Below are positions 6,201-9,811 of a stretch of DNA of 9,811 nt, one piece after another; within the stretch, counting starts at the first letter, position 1; the number at the start of each line of letters is the position of its first letter. Origin of the DNA: Oscillospiraceae bacterium (lineage in GTDB: Bacteria > Bacillota > Clostridia > Oscillospirales > CAG-272); the NCBI GenBank assembly GCA_015065205.1, contig SVQS01000032.1, positions 4,042 through 13,852 on the forward strand, given 5' to 3'. The translations under genes were made by a program, and so were the position numbers. Below the pieces are notes generated by a model. That model saw only the letters and a program-made list of their open reading frames with translations, had not been told where the DNA came from and made no database searches.

Positions 6201-6381
6201 TTTTTCGTAAATCAACTTTCTTAGCGACCAGGGTCTCGGTGGCCCCTGGGAGCTCGCGATAGCAAGGCGCGACGCTTTGCGAGCGCCTCTACCGTCCATC
6301 CGTTTGTACCGAACTTACTTTTGAAAATATGTTAGGAAAGTTTTTGGAGGTGTCGGAACCTTTTTTCAAAAAGGTTCTGAC
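6201..6381 (+). repeat. Composite dispersed repeat, copy B (structured body plus hairpin, forward)
   Basis: This is the plus-strand counterpart of the reverse repeat at 3884-4071. It begins with a T6 run and the shared core CAACTTTCTTAGCG (6213-6226). The next 33 bases (6227-6259) align without gaps to copy A and contain the stem CCAGG/CCTGG (6228-6232 with 6245-6249). A second hairpin, AGGCGC-GA-CGC-TTT-GCG-A-GCGCCT, spans 6265-6288. The gene-proximal hairpin pairs 6352-6365 with 6368-6381, 14 bp with one G-T position. The element ends 14 bases past the stop of the minus-strand gene at 6396, so from that gene's view the order is stop, hairpin, body, as in copy A. Together with 6021-6200 it accounts for the whole gene-free gap before 6396. 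Confidence 0.7.
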
Positions 6382-6395
6382 AAAACCGCATCCTC

Positions 6396-7247
6396 TTACG
6401 TTACCTCTATCGGTCTCGAAACCAATGTTCTGTCCATAACAGCGCGCATGCGGGAGAGGGCAAAGGCGTAGTAGTCTTCAAGGGGCATAGCGGCATAACG
6501 GTCGTGGGTGTGCCACTGGGGTGGATTGCCGCGCGTGAGTTCACACATCAAAACGCCCTTATAGGGAGAGGCATCGATGCGATCCATCACACCTTTCCAA
6601 TCTACGAGACCGTCACCCATAGTCAGGTGGAAGTCGTTTTCCCAAGTCATGTTGGGGTCGTAAACACCAAAATTGTCGTTGAAATGCGTGTGGCAGAGCT
6701 TTTCGCCGTAGAGCGCCATCATATCCTTGCCACCGTTGTAACAAAGCTCGTGGCCGGTGTCAAGACAGAAGCCGCAGGCAGGGGAGTCCCAAAAGGCTTC
6801 CATCAAGGCGGCGAGGTATTCCTCACCCTCTACGTTCTCAAAGCCGAGACGAACACCAAGACGGTCGGCGGCGTCAACCACGCGAGCGTAGTTTTCAAGA
6901 CCGACTTTGGTGGGGTTGTGATCTTCAAATCCGATAAAGGGGTGAATGACCATTACGGGGATGTGATTGTCGTGGCAATCCTTAACACAATCGATTAGTT
7001 GGTTTACAACCTCTTTGCCTTTGTCGCCATCTTCCCACAGGTATCTGACTTCATAAAAAGGCGAGTGAATGGACTGATAAATAAGACCGAGACGGTCAGC
7101 TTCCAGTGCCCACTCGGTGATTTTTCCCTTGTCCCAACCGGTAAAAAAGCCGCCCCAGCCAACTCTTTTCAGCATTTGCAACTGCTCGGGAACGGTATAA
7201 TTGGGTCCACCGAGAATATTGATGCCGGGAATGTATTTCTTTTGCAT
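6396..7247 (-). CDS. Sugar phosphate isomerase/epimerase (TIM barrel), second paralogue
   Basis: The 283-residue product has the xylose isomerase-like TIM-barrel fold. Putative metal ligands are Glu137 in LGFENVEG, Asp163 and His166 in FCLDTGHE, His188 in CHTHFND and Glu236 in LMCELTRG. IHSPFYEVRYLW (60-71) is a typical substrate-side segment. It shows little direct similarity to the isomerase at 4193-5161, so the two are distant family members rather than a recent duplication. The role would be isomerisation or epimerisation of a sugar or sugar acid in the cytoplasm; the substrate is unknown. The start is the ATG at 7247, with AGGAGG 8 bases before it; a TTG 18 bases further upstream overlaps that site and is unlikely. 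It has its own promoter, divergent from rimO. Repeat copy B follows 14 bases after the stop. Confidence 0.87.
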   Translation of the reverse strand: MQKKYIPGINILGGPNYTVPEQLQMLKRVGWGGFFTGWDKGKITEWALEADRLGLIYQSIHSPFYEVRYLWEDGDKGKEVVNQLIDCVKDCHDNHIPVMVIHPFIGFEDHNPTKVGLENYARVVDAADRLGVRLGFENVEGEEYLAALMEAFWDSPACGFCLDTGHELCYNGGKDMMALYGEKLCHTHFNDNFGVYDPNMTWENDFHLTMGDGLVDWKGVMDRIDASPYKGVLMCELTRGNPPQWHTHDRYAAMPLEDYYAFALSRMRAVMDRTLVSRPIEVT

Positions 7248-7255
7248 AGTGAAGT

Positions 7256-7261
7256 CCTCCT
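7256..7261 (-). promoter_or_regulatory. Ribosome binding site that sets the second isomerase start
   Basis: AGGAGG on the minus strand, 8 bases before the ATG at 7247. An upstream in-frame TTG at 7265 would place this site inside the coding sequence. Confidence 0.8.
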
Positions 7262-7295
7262 GCAAAATACTTGATGTAGCACGCCATCTGTTTAT

Positions 7296-7324
7296 ATCAT
7301 ATCATTTTTGAGAGGAAAAAGCAA
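7296..7324 (-). promoter_or_regulatory. Extended -10 promoter for the second sugar isomerase gene
   Basis: On the minus strand, TTGCTT (7319-7324) is followed after 17 bases by TATGAT (7296-7301), with TGA directly before it forming an extended -10. The -35 is weak (3 of 6 consensus bases). The start point would lie near 7289, leaving a leader of about 40 bases. Confidence 0.6.
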
Positions 7325-7373
7325 GAGTTTTTCGTGTTTTCTTTGCCGAGGGGCGAAAATTTTATCAAAGGTC

Positions 7374-7402
7374 TTGTAAAAATGAGCGGTATATGATAAA
7401 AT
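7374..7402 (+). promoter_or_regulatory. Extended -10 promoter of the rimO-pgsA operon
   Basis: TTGTAA (7374-7379), a 17-base spacer and TAAAAT (7397-7402), preceded by TGA, give the same layout as the other promoters here. It is back to back with the promoter of the minus-strand isomerase; the two -35 boxes are about 50 bases apart. The leader to rimO is about 30 bases and contains the AAGGA site. Confidence 0.6.
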
Positions 7403-7438
7403 AGTAGGGAAAGAAAACACAAAAAAGGAATGAATTTT

Positions 7439-8785
7439 ATGAAGATTGGATTTGTATCGCTCGGCTGTCCCAAAAATCAGCTTGACACCGAGGTGATGCT
7501 GCACGAGATACTGCAAGCAGGATATGAGATCACCCCCGAGGATATTGAGGCGGACGTTATCATCGTCAATACCTGCGCGTTTATCGAGAGTGCAAAGCAA
7601 GAAGCGATTGACAACATTCTTGACGTTGCGTGGCTGAAAAAGCACCGCAAACTCAAAGCCATCATCGTAACAGGATGCTTGGCAGAACGCTACGGCGAGG
7701 AGATCTTCAAAGAGCTCCCCGAGGTAGATGCTGTTCTTGGCGTTGGCAGTATTCACAACATCGTCGAGGCCATCGAAGCGGTGACCGTGAAAAAGAAAAA
7801 AGGCTCGAAGCAAAAATATTTCTCGCACGAGGATAAGGACACCGTCCGACTTGGCGGTGAGCGTGTGCTCACAACTCCCGAGTATGCCGCCTACATCAAA
7901 ATTGCGGAAGGGTGTGACAACCGTTGTGCGTATTGCGCTATTCCGTCCATTCGCGGCAAGTTCCGTTCTCGCCCGATGGAAGAGCTTGTTGAGGAAGCCA
8001 AGCAGCTCGAAGCCCTTGGCGTGCGTGAGTTGACCGTTGTGGCGCAGGACATCACGCGCTACGGTCTTGATCTCTACGGCAAGTATTCCTTGGCAGAGCT
8101 GTTGCACCGTATCACCGAGGAAACGACTATCCCGTGGATTCGTCTGCTTTACTGCTACCCTGACAAAATTACCGACGAGCTGATCGCAGAGATGCGTGAC
8201 AATCCTCGCATCCTCAAATATATCGACCTGCCCCTGCAACACATCAGCGACCACATGCTTACGGCTATGAACCGCCATGGCGATGGAAAGACTGTGCGCG
8301 AGGTGGTTGCAAAGCTCCGCCGAGAAATTCCCGGCATCATCATTCGTACCACCTTTATCGTGGGCTTCCCGGGTGAGACCGAGGAAGACTTCGTAGAGCT
8401 CTGCGAGTTTGTCAAAGAGGCGAAATTCGACCACGCAGGCGTGTTTACCTACTCCCGTGAGGAAGACACTCCCGCGTATGATTTCCCCGATCAAATTGAC
8501 GAACAGGTTAAGCAAGACAGAATGGATATCCTGATGCGTATGCAAATGGACATCAACGAAGAGCTTAACAAGAAAAAGATTGGCAGTGTTGTTGACGTTC
8601 TTTGCGAGGACTTTGATCCCGTTGCCGAGGTGCATTTTGGACGTAGCTCGGCAGATGCCCCCGAAATTGACGGCAAGGTCTACTTCCGCAGTGAAGAAAG
8701 AATTGCCCCCGGCTCGTTTGTACGCGTAAAGGTGCGCGAGGTGGTAGAGTACGATCTCTACGGTAATATCGTTACAAGAAAGTGA
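7439..8785 (+). CDS. rimO: Ribosomal protein S12 methylthiotransferase RimO
   Basis: This radical-SAM enzyme adds a methylthio group to a conserved aspartate of ribosomal protein S12. The 448 residues match the family length. The N-terminal methylthiotransferase domain carries Cys10 (SLGCPKNQ), Cys46 (VNTCAFIESAKQEAI) and Cys80 (VTGCLAERY), which bind the auxiliary iron-sulfur cluster. The radical-SAM domain has C-x3-C-x2-C at 159-166 (EGCDNRCAYCAIPSIRG). A TRAM-type domain occupies roughly 385-448. 'SLGCPKN' and 'CAFI..A..E' distinguish RimO from the tRNA enzyme MiaB. The start is placed at the ATG at 7439 because AAGGA (7425-7429) is 9 bases away, whereas the ATG at 7430 directly abuts that site. 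The stop overlaps the ribosome binding site of pgsA 10 bases downstream, a known clostridial gene pair. Confidence 0.96.
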   Translation: MKIGFVSLGCPKNQLDTEVMLHEILQAGYEITPEDIEADVIIVNTCAFIESAKQEAIDNILDVAWLKKHRKLKAIIVTGCLAERYGEEIFKELPEVDAVLGVGSIHNIVEAIEAVTVKKKKGSKQKYFSHEDKDTVRLGGERVLTTPEYAAYIKIAEGCDNRCAYCAIPSIRGKFRSRPMEELVEEAKQLEALGVRELTVVAQDITRYGLDLYGKYSLAELLHRITEETTIPWIRLLYCYPDKITDELIAEMRDNPRILKYIDLPLQHISDHMLTAMNRHGDGKTVREVVAKLRREIPGIIIRTTFIVGFPGETEEDFVELCEFVKEAKFDHAGVFTYSREEDTPAYDFPDQIDEQVKQDRMDILMRMQMDINEELNKKKIGSVVDVLCEDFDPVAEVHFGRSSADAPEIDGKVYFRSEERIAPGSFVRVKVREVVEYDLYGNIVTRK

Positions 8786-8795
8786 GGAAATGTAA

Positions 8796-9407
8796 ATGAA
8801 GATGAATTTACCCAATAAGCTCAGCGTTATTCGATTGTGCATGGTTCCCGTATTCGTTGTCATTATGATGGCATCGGATGCACTGTGGGCAAACCTTGTG
8901 GGATGTGCGCTCTTTGGCCTTGCGGCATTTACCGATATGCTCGACGGCAAAATCGCACGCAAATACAACCTTGTTACCGACTTTGGCAAGTTCCTTGACC
9001 CCTTGGCAGATAAGTTTATGGTCATTGGCGCACTGCTCGTCATCCTTTACAAGGTGATGGGTGACGGAAGCATCAACGGCATCTTTACCACCGTTTTCTT
9101 CTGGACGGTAATGATCGTCATCTTCCGCGAGCTTGCGGTTACATCCATTCGTTTGGTGGTTTCGGGCTCGGCAGGCATTGTTGTTGCCGCCAATATGCTG
9201 GGCAAAATCAAGACCTGCGTGCAAATCGCTTGCGTAATCATTTGTATCCTCGAACGCGCCATTTACGCTGCTCTCCCCACGCCCCCTGCATTTGCCGCAT
9301 ACCTGCCCGCGTCTCTTGCTCTCTCCGTGCTGATGCTTGTTTTCACCCTCTGGTCGGGCATTAACTATATCGCTTCGTATTGGAAGTATATGGATCCGGA
9401 GAAATAA
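8796..9407 (+). CDS. pgsA: CDP-diacylglycerol--glycerol-3-phosphate 3-phosphatidyltransferase
   Basis: PgsA joins glycerol-3-phosphate to CDP-diacylglycerol to give phosphatidylglycerophosphate, the committed step to phosphatidylglycerol, in the cytoplasmic membrane. The CDP-alcohol phosphotransferase motif D-G-x2-A-R-x8-G-x3-D-x3-D is complete: Asp50, Gly51, Ala54, Arg55, Gly64, Asp68, Asp72, with the extra Asp47 before it. The N-terminal MNLPNKLSVIRLCMVPVF is typical of PgsA. Five to six hydrophobic segments follow, and 203 residues is a normal length. Ribosome binding site GAGG (8784-8787) overlaps the rimO stop and lies 8 bases before the ATG; Met3 is an alternative. In many Firmicutes the order continues with cinA and recA, but here a short membrane-protein gene follows. 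Confidence 0.95.
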   Translation: MKMNLPNKLSVIRLCMVPVFVVIMMASDALWANLVGCALFGLAAFTDMLDGKIARKYNLVTDFGKFLDPLADKFMVIGALLVILYKVMGDGSINGIFTTVFFWTVMIVIFRELAVTSIRLVVSGSAGIVVAANMLGKIKTCVQIACVIICILERAIYAALPTPPAFAAYLPASLALSVLMLVFTLWSGINYIASYWKYMDPEK

Positions 9408-9433
9408 GATACGAAGAAAAGAAAGGATAGAAA

Positions 9434-9616
9434 ATGAAACCACGTAAAGGCTTTTTTGTATTTTTTTGGACGTTTTTGTTGATCATTTCGGTTATGGTAA
9501 TACCCACTAACATTGCAGAAAAGAACATAACCAATTTGCTTGTTTTCGGAGTAATATTCTTGTTTCTGCTTGTTTTATCTATTGTGTTGTATAACGTGTT
9601 TTTTAACAAAGAATAA
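9434..9616 (+). CDS. Small two-helix membrane protein of unknown function
   Basis: The 60-residue product starts MKPRKGFF, a positively charged N-terminus, followed by two hydrophobic segments (about 7-24 and 34-56) joined by a short polar loop containing NIAEKNITN, and ends in NKE. The positive N-terminus suggests both termini face the cytoplasm. AAAGGA lies 6 bases before the ATG. It begins 26 bases after the pgsA stop, on the same strand and before the terminator at 9626, so it is probably the last gene of the rimO-pgsA operon. I do not recognise a family. The coding claim rests on the ribosome binding site, operon position and sensible topology; composition is more AT-rich than pgsA. Confidence 0.65.
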   Translation: MKPRKGFFVFFWTFLLIISVMVIPTNIAEKNITNLLVFGVIFLFLLVLSIVLYNVFFNKE

Positions 9617-9625
9617 ACAAACAAC

Positions 9626-9658
9626 AAACCGCACCTTCTGTATGGATGGTGCGGTTTT
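9626..9658 (+). terminator. Rho-independent terminator of the rimO operon
   Basis: AAACCGCACC (9626-9635) pairs with GGTGCGGTTT (9648-9657) around a 12-base loop, and the 3' arm ends in TTTT. It lies 9 bases after the stop of the small membrane-protein gene. The A-rich 5' flank would give a short U-tract on the minus strand too. Confidence 0.8.
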
Positions 9659-9694
9659 CACTCTATTGGTGAAAAAAACTCTCCAAACGTGATA

Positions 9695-9723
9695 TTGAAC
9701 TTGTTTGTGTTTTATGCTACAAT
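9695..9723 (+). promoter_or_regulatory. Extended -10 promoter of the downstream regulator gene
   Basis: TTGAAC (9695-9700), a 17-base spacer and TACAAT (9718-9723), preceded by TGC. It is the best of the promoters in the window. The leader to the ATG at 9774 is about 45 bases and carries GAGAGG as ribosome binding site. Confidence 0.75.
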
Positions 9724-9773
9724 ATAGTCAGAAAGAAGCGCGGCTTTCAATTTTTTAATGAGAGGTATTCATT

Positions 9774-9811
9774 ATGAAACTGAATATTGGAGAAACAATA
9801 AAAAAATTGCG
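9774..9811 (+). CDS. Start of a probable XRE-family helix-turn-helix regulator (partial)
   Basis: Only 12 full codons and part of a thirteenth are present: MKLNIGETIKKL followed by CG-, which begins an arginine codon. This opening is typical of XRE/Cro-type DNA-binding domains, where I-G-x-x-I-x-x-L-R forms the first helix. GAGAGG lies 7 bases upstream of the ATG, and a promoter lies at 9695. It is cut by the window end, so the rest of the protein and its targets cannot be seen. Confidence 0.6.
   Translation, partial: MKLNIGETIKKL

Noticed and set aside
6227..6320. A tRNA or tRNA-like gene in repeat copy B
   Set aside because: The hairpins do not form a cloverleaf with an acceptor stem, no T-loop TTCRA or anticodon arm is found, and copy A does not preserve such positions.
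3884..6381. The hairpins and GTAGGG palindromes as a CRISPR array
   Set aside because: The repeats are not regularly spaced, occur in both orientations, lack unique spacers of constant length, and no cas gene is present.
7292..9043. A 583-codon open frame on the minus strand
   Set aside because: It lies antisense to rimO and pgsA, whose families and motifs are unambiguous. It has no recognisable domain, and its length comes from the codon bias of the genes opposite.

Overview
The window looks like a chromosomal stretch from an anaerobic gut-type member of the Clostridia (Oscillospiraceae or a close relative). The reasons are the rimO-pgsA gene pair, strong AGGAGG-type ribosome binding sites, moderate base composition, many intracellular sugar-metabolism genes, and dense short palindromic repeats between genes. 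The genus assignment is inference; no rRNA or other marker is present.

Layout. (1) Bases 1-2166, plus strand, one tight operon: the tail of an ACT-domain-like protein, an acyl-CoA thioesterase, a DUF4886/SGNH-type hydrolase, and an aldose 1-epimerase-like protein. (2) Bases 2173-2397, a MITE-like palindromic element with perfect 13-bp terminal inverted repeats. (3) Bases 2440-3872, a lipoprotein with a sialidase-type (Asp-box) beta-propeller behind its own extended -10 promoter. (4) Bases 3884-4173, a convergent junction filled by hairpin repeats and a terminator. (5) Bases 4193-7247, minus strand: a TIM-barrel sugar isomerase, a DUF2310 zinc-ribbon protein that is AT-rich and bracketed by palindromic repeats, and a second TIM-barrel sugar isomerase. 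(6) Bases 7296-9616, plus strand housekeeping operon: rimO, pgsA and a 60-residue two-helix membrane protein, closed by a terminator. (7) Bases 9695-9811, promoter and first 13 codons of a probable XRE-type regulator.

How the genes may work together. The mutarotase-like protein, the SGNH hydrolase without signal peptide, the surface sialidase-fold lipoprotein and the two sugar isomerase/epimerases are a plausible small carbohydrate-handling neighbourhood. They sit in several transcription units, and no transporter or regulator lies among them in the window.

The most unusual content is non-coding. A composite repeat of about 180 bp occurs twice, at 3884-4071 (reverse) and 6201-6381 (forward). 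Each copy is placed just behind the stop codon of a sugar gene and in the same orientation relative to that gene. Each begins, from the gene side, with a G-rich hairpin that has a T5/A5 core. A third hairpin of this type, without the body, follows the remaining sugar isomerase. Aligning the two bodies gives a conserved stem with one compensatory base-pair change, so a structured RNA is possible.
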